Assembly: GCF_915069625.1 (NCBI RefSeq)
Contig: NZ_CAJZFD010000035.1
Span: 1-14,302 of the forward strand
From: an uncultured Veillonella sp.
Lineage (GTDB): Bacteria > Bacillota > Negativicutes > Veillonellales > Veillonellaceae
Direction: 5' to 3'
DNA length: 14,302 nt
The notes under the pieces were generated by a model. The model worked only from the letters and a program-made list of their open reading frames with translations, had not been told where the DNA came from and made no database searches. Position 1 is the first letter of the stretch, and each line of letters begins with the position of its first letter. The translations under genes were made by a program, and so were the position numbers. Shown piece by piece: positions 7,416 through 14,302 of the stretch.

Positions 7416-7519
7416 TTTCTATTGAAATGTTAATAGTAAATAAGGAATTAATTTAGTTACATACATTTTAGTCATATTCGATATAGATAATCGATATAAA
7501 TTAGAAATTCCCATACTAT

Positions 7520-7560
7520 AAAGGTTGCTTCCTCTTATGAGGGAGTAACCTTTTATTATT
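7520..7560 (+). terminator. Terminator between fetB and hydG
   Basis: Bases 7520-7534 pair with 7539-7553 as a 15-base-pair stem (AAAGGTTGCTTCCTC with GAGGGAGTAACCTTT, two G-T wobbles) around a TTAT loop. A T-rich tail follows. It ends the fetAB transcript about 105 bases after the fetB stop. The bases from 7416 to 7519 are AT-rich, hold no gene, and include a direct repeat of TCGATATA at 7478-7485 and 7491-7498. Confidence 0.88.
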
Positions 7561-7569
7561 GTGTGTCAA

Positions 7570-7615
7570 ATTCCTATGTTTTTTAGTAGGAATAGTGGTA
7601 TACTATGTACAGTAT
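7570..7615 (+). promoter_or_regulatory. hydG promoter (extended -10) with overlapping dyads
   Basis: TGGTATACT (7596-7604) is an extended -10 element with no good -35, so transcription should start near 7611. An inverted repeat, ATTCCTA (7570-7576) with TAGGAAT (7587-7593), covers the -35 region. A second, ATACT (7600-7604) with AGTAT (7611-7615), spans the -10 and start site. Dyads in these positions are typical of operators, but I cannot name the regulator. Confidence 0.55.
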
Positions 7616-7624
7616 CAGTGAAAT

Positions 7625-7660
7625 ACCAGAAGACTGGTTGTCATATACTTTCATATACCT
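7625..7660 (+). repeat. Short hairpin and tandem decamer in the hydG leader
   Basis: ACCAG (7625-7629) and CTGGT (7634-7638) form a 5-base-pair hairpin with loop AAGA. Directly after it come two near-identical decamers, TCATATACTT (7641-7650) and TCATATACCT (7651-7660), differing at one base. They end just before the AGAGGGG stretch upstream of hydG. The function is unknown. Confidence 0.5.
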
Positions 7661-7704
7661 AAAGAGGGGTGGCGTTGCCACTAGAAAGATTTGAGGTAAG
7701 TACT

Positions 7705-9123
7705 ATGTATGATGTAAAATCTCCAAAGGCGGAGGAATTTATTTCCCATCAGGAAATCCTTGACACCCTTGCCTATGCAGAGGAAAACAAGGAAAATCGG
7801 GAGTTGTTAGATGCTATTTTAGCAAAAGCTTCTACATTTAAGGGGTTAAACCATAGAGAAGCAGCTGTTCTATTAGAATGTCCGTTGCCTGAATATAAGG
7901 AAAAGCTTTATGCGTTAGCTAAAGAAATCAAGAAAGCTATTTATGGCGATCGTATCGTTCTATTTGCACCATTATACTTGTCTAACTATTGTATTAATGG
8001 TTGTGTATACTGTCCGTACCACTCTAAAAATCGCGATATTAAACGTAAAAAGTTGACTCAAGACCAAATTAGAGAAGAGGTTATTGCCTTAGAAGCAATG
8101 GGGCATAAGCGCATTGTTATTGAGTCTGGTGAAGATCCTCTTAATAATCCTCTTGAATATATTTTGGAATCTATCAAGACTATTTACGGTATTAAAAACA
8201 AAAATGGCGAAATTCGCCGTGTAAACGTAAATATTGCAGCTTGTTCCGTTGAGGATTACAAGAAATTACATGAAGCTGGTATTGGTACATATACATTATT
8301 CCAAGAAACGTACAATAAAGAAAACTACGAAGCACTTCATCCAACAGGCCCTAAGAGCGACTACGCCTACCATACAGAGGCGATGGACCGCGCTATGCAA
8401 GGTGGCATTGATGATGTAGGTATCGGTGTTCTTTATGGCTTAGAACATTATAAATATGATTTTGTAGGTTTGTTGATGCATGCAGAGCATTTAGAAGCAG
8501 TATTTGGTGTAGGTCCACATACAATTTCTGTACCTCGTATTTGTCCAGCTGATGATATCGATGTAGATGATTTCAGTAATGCTGTACCTGACGATATATT
8601 TGAGAAAATCGTTGCTCTTATTCGTGTATCCACACCGTATACAGGTATGATTATGTCTACCCGTGAAAGTCAATCCATGCGTGAACGCGGATTGGCATTA
8701 GGTATCTCCCAAATTAGTGGTGGCTCTCGTACTAGCGTAGGTGGTTATAAAGAAGAAGAGAAACCAGAGGATAATTCGGCTCAATTTGATCGCAGTGACA
8801 CACGTACATTAGATGAAATCGTAGATTGGTTACTAGATCTTGGATATGTGCCTAGTTTCTGTACTGCATGCTATCGAGCAGGTAGAACAGGGGACAGATT
8901 TATGGCCCTCGCTAAATCCGGTCAAATCCATAACTGTTGCCAACCTAATGCATTGATGACATTGAACGAATACATCATGGATTATGGTGATGAAAAAACT
9001 AAAGCTCATGGCGCTAAGGTTATTGAACAACAGTTAGAAAATATCAAAAATGATTTAGTTAAAGATAAAGCTAAAGCTTATATTGCACAGATGAAAGACG
9101 GCGAACGAGACTTCCGGTTCTAA
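7705..9123 (+). CDS. hydG: [FeFe]-hydrogenase H-cluster maturase HydG (radical SAM)
   Basis: HydG is the radical SAM tyrosine lyase that makes CO and cyanide ligands for the H-cluster of [FeFe]-hydrogenase. From the ATG at 7705 the product is 472 residues, the same length as I recall for the Clostridium acetobutylicum enzyme. Its cysteines fall at matching places: C96, C100, C103 for the SAM cluster (NYCINGCVYC), and C386, C389 with C411/C412 for the C-terminal auxiliary cluster (CTACYRAGRTGDRF, then NCCQPNAL). That C-terminal motif separates it from the tyrosine lyase ThiH of thiamine synthesis. GAGG (7693-7696) lies 8 bases upstream. In-frame GTG 7669 and TTG 7675, behind AGAGGGG, could add 12 or 10 residues. 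No hydE, hydF or hydrogenase gene adjoins it, so partners must lie elsewhere. Confidence 0.95.
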   Translation: MYDVKSPKAEEFISHQEILDTLAYAEENKENRELLDAILAKASTFKGLNHREAAVLLECPLPEYKEKLYALAKEIKKAIYGDRIVLFAPLYLSNYCINGCVYCPYHSKNRDIKRKKLTQDQIREEVIALEAMGHKRIVIESGEDPLNNPLEYILESIKTIYGIKNKNGEIRRVNVNIAACSVEDYKKLHEAGIGTYTLFQETYNKENYEALHPTGPKSDYAYHTEAMDRAMQGGIDDVGIGVLYGLEHYKYDFVGLLMHAEHLEAVFGVGPHTISVPRICPADDIDVDDFSNAVPDDIFEKIVALIRVSTPYTGMIMSTRESQSMRERGLALGISQISGGSRTSVGGYKEEEKPEDNSAQFDRSDTRTLDEIVDWLLDLGYVPSFCTACYRAGRTGDRFMALAKSGQIHNCCQPNALMTLNEYIMDYGDEKTKAHGAKVIEQQLENIKNDLVKDKAKAYIAQMKDGERDFRF

Positions 9124-9138
9124 GTAATTCACTGATCG

Positions 9139-9172
9139 AGAACCTCCTATTGATAATGGGAGGTTCTTTTTT
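9139..9172 (+). terminator. Rho-independent terminator after hydG
   Basis: AGAACCTCCTATT (9139-9151) pairs with AATGGGAGGTTCT (9155-9167) around a GAT loop, with one G-T wobble. A run of six T (9167-9172) follows. It makes hydG a single-gene transcription unit. Confidence 0.93.
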
Positions 9173-9242
9173 GTTGAGAAAAAGACAAGGTTTAAATGAG
9201 AATAAAATATATAAAATAGTTTATTTTATTCACTTTTTGATG

Positions 9243-9302
9243 TATAATAAATAAAAATGATAATGATAATACGTTGAATTATTATAATAATATTGATTAT
9301 AA
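9243..9302 (+). promoter_or_regulatory. recJ promoter -10 and leader with Fur-box-like hexamers
   Basis: A perfect TATAAT (9243-9248) lies 70 bases before recJ; the -35 is weak (TTTATT near 9220). Starting 8 bases later, AATGATAATGATAAT (9256-9270) contains two tandem GATAAT hexamers, as in the first part of the classical Fur box, though the third inverted hexamer is missing. Further on, ATTATTATAATAAT (9278-9291) is a perfect palindrome, and TTATAAT (9282-9288) with ATTATAA (9296-9302) is a 7-7-7 inverted repeat. The promoter is reasonably supported; the operator is tentative. Confidence 0.45.
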
Positions 9303-9318
9303 ACTACTGAGGGATATG

Positions 9319-11301
9319 ATGATTAAGAAAAAACGTTGGCGCATTTCTACAAGCGACAAAGAACAAGAAAATATCTTAATCCGTGAACTTGGTGTAAATC
9401 CTATTGTGGCAAAATTAATGGTAAATCGCCACATAGATGTTGACGAAGGGCGGAAGTTTTTACAAGGTTCTTTGTCAGATTTGTTAGATCCATTCACATT
9501 AAAAGATATGGATGTAGCTGTTTCGCTAGTTCAGGAGACAATTGAAAAGCATAAACCAATCGTTATTTATGGCGATTATGATGTAGACGGTATTACTGCA
9601 ACATCTGTTCTATATCGATTTTTAAAGAAATTAGGTGCCGATGTTACCTATTACATACCAGAGCGTCAAAGCGAAGGTTATGGACTCAATTTAGAGGCTT
9701 TAGAGCACCTTATAGAGCGAGGGACGGCTCTAGTTATTACCGTAGACTGCGGTATTAGCTCTTACGATATTGTAGAGGCTGTACGTGACCGTATTGATAT
9801 GATTATTACGGATCATCATACGGCACCAGATTTGATTCCACGAGCAAAGGCTGTTATCAATCACAAGCAAAAAGATTGTCCATATAAAGATAAAAACTTA
9901 TCTGGCGTCGGTGTAGCTTTTAAATTATGCCAAGCATTGTGGCTTACAAAGACTGGTGAATGGTATTTAGATGATTTAGATATCGTTGCATTAGGCACTG
10001 TGGCGGACGTTGTGCCGTTAGTCGGTGAGAACCGCATCATCGTAAAAGCAGGCCTTGAAAAGATGAATAGTCATTCAAATCTAGGCATTAAAAAGCTTAT
10101 CGATGTAGCAGGTCTCCATGAACGAACTATAACATCTGGACATATCGGTTTTACTTTGGCACCTCGCCTTAATGCAGCAGGTCGCGTAACTCATGCAACA
10201 CGTGCTGTTGAGTTACTTGTTACCGATGATGCTGATACGGCAGAAGCTATTGCAGAGGAATTAAATGAAACTAACCGTGAACGCCAAGAACTGGAGCGGA
10301 ATATTCATGAACTTGCTCGCATTGATGTGGCTAATCAAGGTCATAAAGCGGATTATGTAACGGTGGTGGCTGGTGAAGACTGGCATCCTGGTGTTATCGG
10401 TATCGTGGCTTCTCGTTTAGTTGAGGAGTTTTATAAACCAACTTTAGTCATCAGTATTCATGATGGCGTTGGTAAAGGGTCCTGCCGCAGTATTGATGGC
10501 TTTAATATCTACGATGCACTCAAGTCTTGTGAAGATGTGTTACTACAGTTTGGTGGTCATGCTGCAGCAGCAGGCTTTAGTATTGATGCAAGTCGTATAG
10601 ATGAATTACGAGACCGCTTAACGGCGTATTGTAAAGAGCATGTAACACCGGAAGAATACATTCCTGTCGTTGCTATTGATGCGGAACTACCCGTTGATGA
10701 TATCGATGTAGATATCATTGACCGCGTATCAGCCCTTGAACCGTATGGTATGGCTAATAGTACGCCGGTCTTTGCCGTTATGGAAGCAACGGTACAAGAT
10801 ATTATGCTTATAGGTCAGTTAAAAAATCATTGTAAGGTGATTTTAGAAACCTCAAGTGGCACGTTAGATGCCATTGCTTGGAATCGTCCAGATTTGTTTA
10901 AAACCATATTTGTTGGAACTGTGGTGAAAGTAGCATTTTCATTGCAAAAGAATGAATGGCAAGGGATGGTTTCTCCACAGCTTATGATCCAAGCTATTGA
11001 ACCATTGAATGAAGAGCCTATTACACTTTCAACAGAAGGGCTTAGACAAATGTATGTCATAGTCAAACAAGCTATGCGTGGTCGTAGTCAATCGGTTTAC
11101 AATGTGGAACAAGAAATTTTGCGCCGCAAGCCGGCAGATCAAAATAATCGTAGTGCCCTTACATCCTTAGATGTTTTTAAGGAGTTGGGCATCATCGAAG
11201 AATATACAAGTGATGATGGTCAATTAATGCTAAGATGGAATGCCGTTGAAGGAAAATTAGATCTTGTCACATCCGTAACATTTCTTACCTATAGTGTATA
11301 G
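9319..11301 (+). CDS. recJ: Single-stranded-DNA-specific 5'-3' exonuclease RecJ
   Basis: RecJ degrades single-stranded DNA from the 5' end in recombination, mismatch and base excision repair. The 660-residue product is a DHH/DHHA1 phosphoesterase. It has motif I YGDYDVDG (84-91), DCG (143-145), the DHH triad (165-167), RLNAAGR (283-289), HPGVIGIVASR (356-366) and the DHHA1 motif GGHAAAAGF (412-420). An OB-type domain and a C-terminal winged-helix-like extension follow. I chose ATG at 9319 because GAGG (9309-9312) lies 6 bases upstream and the protein then begins MIKKKRWR, typical of the family. The TTG at 9274 has no ribosome binding site and lies in the AT-rich leader. The stop codon is inside the rel ribosome binding site, so the two genes are probably co-expressed. 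Confidence 0.95.
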   Translation: MIKKKRWRISTSDKEQENILIRELGVNPIVAKLMVNRHIDVDEGRKFLQGSLSDLLDPFTLKDMDVAVSLVQETIEKHKPIVIYGDYDVDGITATSVLYRFLKKLGADVTYYIPERQSEGYGLNLEALEHLIERGTALVITVDCGISSYDIVEAVRDRIDMIITDHHTAPDLIPRAKAVINHKQKDCPYKDKNLSGVGVAFKLCQALWLTKTGEWYLDDLDIVALGTVADVVPLVGENRIIVKAGLEKMNSHSNLGIKKLIDVAGLHERTITSGHIGFTLAPRLNAAGRVTHATRAVELLVTDDADTAEAIAEELNETNRERQELERNIHELARIDVANQGHKADYVTVVAGEDWHPGVIGIVASRLVEEFYKPTLVISIHDGVGKGSCRSIDGFNIYDALKSCEDVLLQFGGHAAAAGFSIDASRIDELRDRLTAYCKEHVTPEEYIPVVAIDAELPVDDIDVDIIDRVSALEPYGMANSTPVFAVMEATVQDIMLIGQLKNHCKVILETSSGTLDAIAWNRPDLFKTIFVGTVVKVAFSLQKNEWQGMVSPQLMIQAIEPLNEEPITLSTEGLRQMYVIVKQAMRGRSQSVYNVEQEILRRKPADQNNRSALTSLDVFKELGIIEEYTSDDGQLMLRWNAVEGKLDLVTSVTFLTYSV

Positions 11302-11312
11302 GAGGTGACACC

Positions 11313-13553
11313 ATGACAACTGTAAATGAAGAAGGTAAAGCTTTGGTTGAACAAGGTACATTTAACAAAGAAAAAGCTTTAGCTGAATTTATGGAATATA
11401 TCCATACCTATTTAACAGATGATGAGTGTAACCAAGTATTGAAGGCTTTTGAACTTGCTGATAAGGCTCATGAAGGTCAATTGAGAGCTTCTGGTGAGCC
11501 ATATATCATGCATCCACTAGCAGTAGCTGAAATTTTGGCACACTTACAAATCGATCATATTACGCTTATGGCAGCACTTATGCATGATGTGGTTGAAGAT
11601 ACATCGTACTCGAAGGAAGACTTAGAGAAAATGTTTGGTTCTGAGGTGGCTTTCCTCGTTGATGGTGTAACGAAATTAAACCAGTTCCAATATGAAACAA
11701 AAGAAGATCGCCAAATGGAAAATTATCGGAAGATGATTTTAGCGATGGCAAAGGACGTGCGCGTCGTTGTTATCAAATTGGGTGACCGCTTACATAATAT
11801 GCGTACCTTAAAGCATATGCGTAGCGACAAACAAAAGCGTATTGCAAAGGAAACATTAGAAATCTTTGCTCCTCTAGCACATCGCCTTGGTATCTTCAAT
11901 GTGAAATGGGAACTAGAAGATTTATCATTCCGCTATTTAGAGCCGGAAAAATATTATGATCTTGTAGATCAAATGAAACAAAAACGCCAAGCTCGTGAGG
12001 ACATTGTAAATGATACGATGAGTCAACTCACTAAAGCTTTAGGAGAAGCTCATATTAAGGCCGATATCAAAGGTCGTCCAAAACACTTCTACAGTATTTA
12101 CAAGAAGATGAAAAAGGACAACCGTGATTTATCTCAAATTTACGACTTGCTTGCTGTTCGCGTTATTGTTGATACAATTCCAGATTGCTATGCCGTACTA
12201 GGTATTGCGCATAGCTTGTGGAAACCATTGCCATATCGTTTCAAGGATTACATTTCCATGCCGAAATCTAATATGTATCAATCCTTGCATACAACGGTTA
12301 TCGGTACCATGGGGCAACCTGTAGAAATCCAAATTCGTACATGGGAAATGCACCGTGTATCTGAGTATGGTGTTGCTGCTCATTGGCGCTATAAAGAAGG
12401 CAATAAAAATGGCGATAAGGATTTCGACCAAAAGGTTGCCTGGTTACGCCAAGTCCTTGAATGGCAAGATACAAGTAATCCAACAGAACTAGTTAATGCG
12501 TTAAAACTAGACGTTTTCTCTGGTGAGGTATTTGTATTCACACCAAAAGGCGATGTTGTTAAATTGCCTATCGGTTCGGTTCCACTTGATTTTGCGTACC
12601 GTGTTCATACCGATGTTGGTCATCGCTGTGTAGGGGCTAAGGTAAACGGTAAAATTGTACCGCTAGATTACACCTTACAAAATGGCGATATTGTAGATAT
12701 TATTACATCTAAAACAGGTCGCCCAAGTCTTGATTGGCTTAATATCGTAGGCTCTTCTGAAAGTAAGAGCAAAATTCGCAACTGGTTCAAGCGTGAAAAT
12801 AAAGCTGAAAATATTGAAAAAGGCCTAGAAGCACTTGAAAAAGAAGCAAAACGATTAAACTATAGTTGGAAAGAATTAATCGCTGATAATCGTCTCCAAC
12901 AAGTTACAAAACAGCTGAAAGCAGGTACTGAAGAGGAAATGTTTGCTGCTTGTGGCTATGGCGGTATTCCTGTAAGCACAGTGCTCTTACGCTTAATTGA
13001 ACTGTATAAGAAGTCTAAAGAGGCAGAAGAATCTAAACGCAGTACAGAACAAATCATTGAGAAGTTAAAAGCTCAAGGGCCAAAAACGACCAAGAATGGT
13101 ACGGGCGTTCTCGTAAAAGGGGAAGCTGGTGTCATGGTACGTATGGCGAAATGCTGTAGCCCAGTTCCTGGTGATGATATCATCGGTTACATCACGCGTG
13201 GTCGTGGTGTATCCATCCATCGCTCCGATTGTACGAGCCTTGGTCATACGCCAGAAGATTTAGAACGTATGATTGAAGTCTCTTGGGATGGTTCCTCTGG
13301 TGAATCCTTCCATGTAGGTATCGATATTCAAGCATACGATCGAAATGGTCTGTTGATGGAGGTTATGGCTGTACTTTCAGAATTGAAAATCACTATTACA
13401 AACATCAATGCTAAGGTTCAAGAAGATACTAAAACTGTAAGTATCAATGTTGTGGTCGATATCCGTGATATTTCACAACTTGATTTTGTTATGACTAAGT
13501 TGCGCCGTATTCGTGAAGTATATACCGTACAGCGTAGTAAAGGAGGGGCTTAA
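11313..13553 (+). CDS. rel: Bifunctional (p)ppGpp synthetase/hydrolase Rel
   Basis: Rel makes and degrades the alarmone (p)ppGpp that controls the stringent response. The 746-residue protein is full length. An HD hydrolase domain (about 45-200) has H67 and the catalytic H91-D92 pair in ALMHDVVEDT. The synthetase domain (about 250-360) contains RFKD (309-312). This RxKD form marks bifunctional Rel/SpoT proteins, unlike the ExDD of synthetase-only RelA. A TGS domain (about 402-465), a helical region, a conserved cysteine segment (C614, C615, C640) and a C-terminal ACT domain (about 667-740) follow and should sense the ribosome. AGGAGGTGA (11300-11308) precedes the ATG and overlaps the recJ stop. 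The stop overlaps the next start by one base. Databases often call it relA. Confidence 0.96.
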   Translation: MTTVNEEGKALVEQGTFNKEKALAEFMEYIHTYLTDDECNQVLKAFELADKAHEGQLRASGEPYIMHPLAVAEILAHLQIDHITLMAALMHDVVEDTSYSKEDLEKMFGSEVAFLVDGVTKLNQFQYETKEDRQMENYRKMILAMAKDVRVVVIKLGDRLHNMRTLKHMRSDKQKRIAKETLEIFAPLAHRLGIFNVKWELEDLSFRYLEPEKYYDLVDQMKQKRQAREDIVNDTMSQLTKALGEAHIKADIKGRPKHFYSIYKKMKKDNRDLSQIYDLLAVRVIVDTIPDCYAVLGIAHSLWKPLPYRFKDYISMPKSNMYQSLHTTVIGTMGQPVEIQIRTWEMHRVSEYGVAAHWRYKEGNKNGDKDFDQKVAWLRQVLEWQDTSNPTELVNALKLDVFSGEVFVFTPKGDVVKLPIGSVPLDFAYRVHTDVGHRCVGAKVNGKIVPLDYTLQNGDIVDIITSKTGRPSLDWLNIVGSSESKSKIRNWFKRENKAENIEKGLEALEKEAKRLNYSWKELIADNRLQQVTKQLKAGTEEEMFAACGYGGIPVSTVLLRLIELYKKSKEAEESKRSTEQIIEKLKAQGPKTTKNGTGVLVKGEAGVMVRMAKCCSPVPGDDIIGYITRGRGVSIHRSDCTSLGHTPEDLERMIEVSWDGSSGESFHVGIDIQAYDRNGLLMEVMAVLSELKITITNINAKVQEDTKTVSINVVVDIRDISQLDFVMTKLRRIREVYTVQRSKGGA

Positions 13554-14188
13554 TGAGTGAACAACAATTAGTGCTTATGCGCATGCCATTAGGTCCATTA
13601 GGGACTAACTGCTATGTTATTGGAGATAAAGCGGTAGGCGAAGCTTTCATTATTGATCCTGCTACTGCTGAAGTATTAGAGTCTCTAAAGAAGCACGACT
13701 TGAAACCAAAGGCGATTTTATTAACCCATGGTCATGGTGATCATATTGGTGGCGTTCAAGAGATTGTAGATACATATCATGTGCCTGTATATATTCAAAA
13801 GGGCGATATACCGTATCTGTCAGATCCTGAACTCAATCTCAGCGCTTATAGTAATCCAACACCAATCAAGGTAAAGGCTGACATTATCGAGGTTAAACAA
13901 GGTGACCACATTACCTGTGGTGCTATTGACCTTGAAGTGCTTGAAACACCGGGGCATACGCCAGGTGGAGTATGTTATTACATGGAAGGTCTTGTATTTG
14001 TAGGAGATACTCTATTTAGAGATTCCGTAGGTCGTACAGATTTTCCAAATGGATCATATGAGACATTAATGGAATCCATTAAAACTCAGCTTTATAAATT
14101 GCCTGACAATACAATGGTATATCCTGGTCATGGACCAGAAACAAATATAGGTTATGAAAAACAATACAACCCATTCGTTGGAGCGTAG
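13553..14188 (+). CDS. MBL-fold metallo-hydrolase, glyoxalase II-like
   Basis: This 211-residue cytoplasmic protein is a metallo-beta-lactamase-fold hydrolase of the glyoxalase II-like (YcbL) type. Metal ligands are all visible: H59, H61, D63 and H64 in THGHGDHIGG, H135 in TPGHTPGG, D152 in GDTLF, and H193 in YPGHGPET. The compact length lacks the extra C-terminal domain of true glyoxalase II, so the substrate is uncertain. Candidates include a small thioester or S-acyl compound, but that is inference from the family. The start overlaps the rel stop by one base (TAATG), with AGGAGGGG at 13541-13548, so translation is coupled to rel. A link with stringent response or nucleotide metabolism is suggested only by the position. 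Confidence 0.92.
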   Translation: MSEQQLVLMRMPLGPLGTNCYVIGDKAVGEAFIIDPATAEVLESLKKHDLKPKAILLTHGHGDHIGGVQEIVDTYHVPVYIQKGDIPYLSDPELNLSAYSNPTPIKVKADIIEVKQGDHITCGAIDLEVLETPGHTPGGVCYYMEGLVFVGDTLFRDSVGRTDFPNGSYETLMESIKTQLYKLPDNTMVYPGHGPETNIGYEKQYNPFVGA

Positions 14189-14229
14189 GTTTTATAAAAC
14201 TTTTGTAAGAAGTAAAGGGGATAGTTATC

Positions 14230-14302
14230 ATGAACACAACATTAGAGAAATTAAAAGAACGCATTAAAGATAAAAAATACAAATTGACTACACAACGTCA
14301 AA
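14230..14302 (+). CDS. Probable Fur-family regulator, N-terminal fragment
   Basis: Only the first 24 codons lie in the window. They start at ATG 14230 with AAAGGGGAT (14214-14222) upstream. The fragment MNTTLEKLKERIKD, then KYKLTTQRQ, resembles the N-terminal helix and TxQR motif of Fur/PerR/Zur regulators. The member of the family cannot be told without the metal-binding part. It follows the MBL gene by 41 bases with no terminator, so it may share that transcript. Its presence near fetAB, mntP and two Fur-like sites suggests a metal-regulation theme. The open reading frame continues past the window end. Confidence 0.65.
   Translation, partial: MNTTLEKLKERIKDKKYKLTTQRQ

Noticed and set aside
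7478..7498. Direct repeat of TCGATATA between fetB and hydG
   Set aside because: It lies upstream of the fetAB terminator, in AT-rich sequence far from any promoter, so I give it no function.
7705..9123. ThiH (thiamine tyrosine lyase) as an alternative for hydG
   Set aside because: The C-terminal CX2C-X21/22-C cluster and the 472-residue length are HydG features, and no thiamine genes are nearby.
9274..9318. TTG at 9274 as the start of recJ
   Set aside because: It has no ribosome binding site and would translate AT-rich leader with palindromes into an Asn/Tyr-rich tail not typical of RecJ.
1..14302. CRISPR array, defence island, phage, transposon or biosynthetic cluster
   Set aside because: No repeat-spacer pattern, integrase, transposase, terminal repeats or defence-type domains are visible. 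All genes share a strand and similar codon use.

Overview
The window reads as a chromosomal stretch from a low-GC, anaerobic member of the Firmicutes. The closest fit I can suggest is a Negativicute of the Veillonella type, but this is inference from gene content and codon use, not a database match. Supporting signs are strong AGGAGG ribosome binding sites, an L27 ribosomal protein with the Firmicutes N-terminal extension next to its protease Prp, an [FeFe]-hydrogenase maturase (HydG), and an RNase E/G-type nuclease paired with the radical SAM/DUF2344 gene couple. All genes lie on the + strand. I see no mobile element, CRISPR array, rRNA or tRNA.

Region 1 (1-5832) concerns RNA and ribosome functions. 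It holds a B12-binding-type radical SAM protein overlapping a DUF2344 radical SAM-linked protein, then RNase G (rng), a manganese exporter (mntP), and a ribosomal unit of rplU (L21), prp and rpmA (L27). The ribosomal unit has its own near-consensus promoter and a structured leader, and ends at a strong terminator at 5801-5832. Prp removes the N-terminal extension of L27, so enzyme and substrate are encoded side by side.

Region 2 (5833-7560) is a fetA-fetB iron exporter operon with a 4-base overlap. It is preceded by a dyad resembling a Fur-family operator and closed by a terminator.

Region 3 (7561-9172) is a single-gene hydG unit with an extended -10 promoter, several short dyads, a tandem decamer in its leader and a strong terminator. 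No hydE, hydF or hydrogenase gene is next to it.

Region 4 (9173-14302) is a tight run of recJ, rel (bifunctional (p)ppGpp synthetase/hydrolase), an MBL-fold hydrolase, and the first 24 codons of a protein resembling the Fur family. The recJ leader carries tandem GATAAT hexamers like part of a Fur box.

The window is mostly ordinary core genome. The nearest thing to an undescribed system is the translationally coupled radical SAM/DUF2344 pair beside RNase G and ribosomal protein genes. I know of no established reaction for it. A secondary theme is metal homeostasis: a manganese exporter, an iron exporter, a probable Fur-family regulator, and two Fur-like sites.
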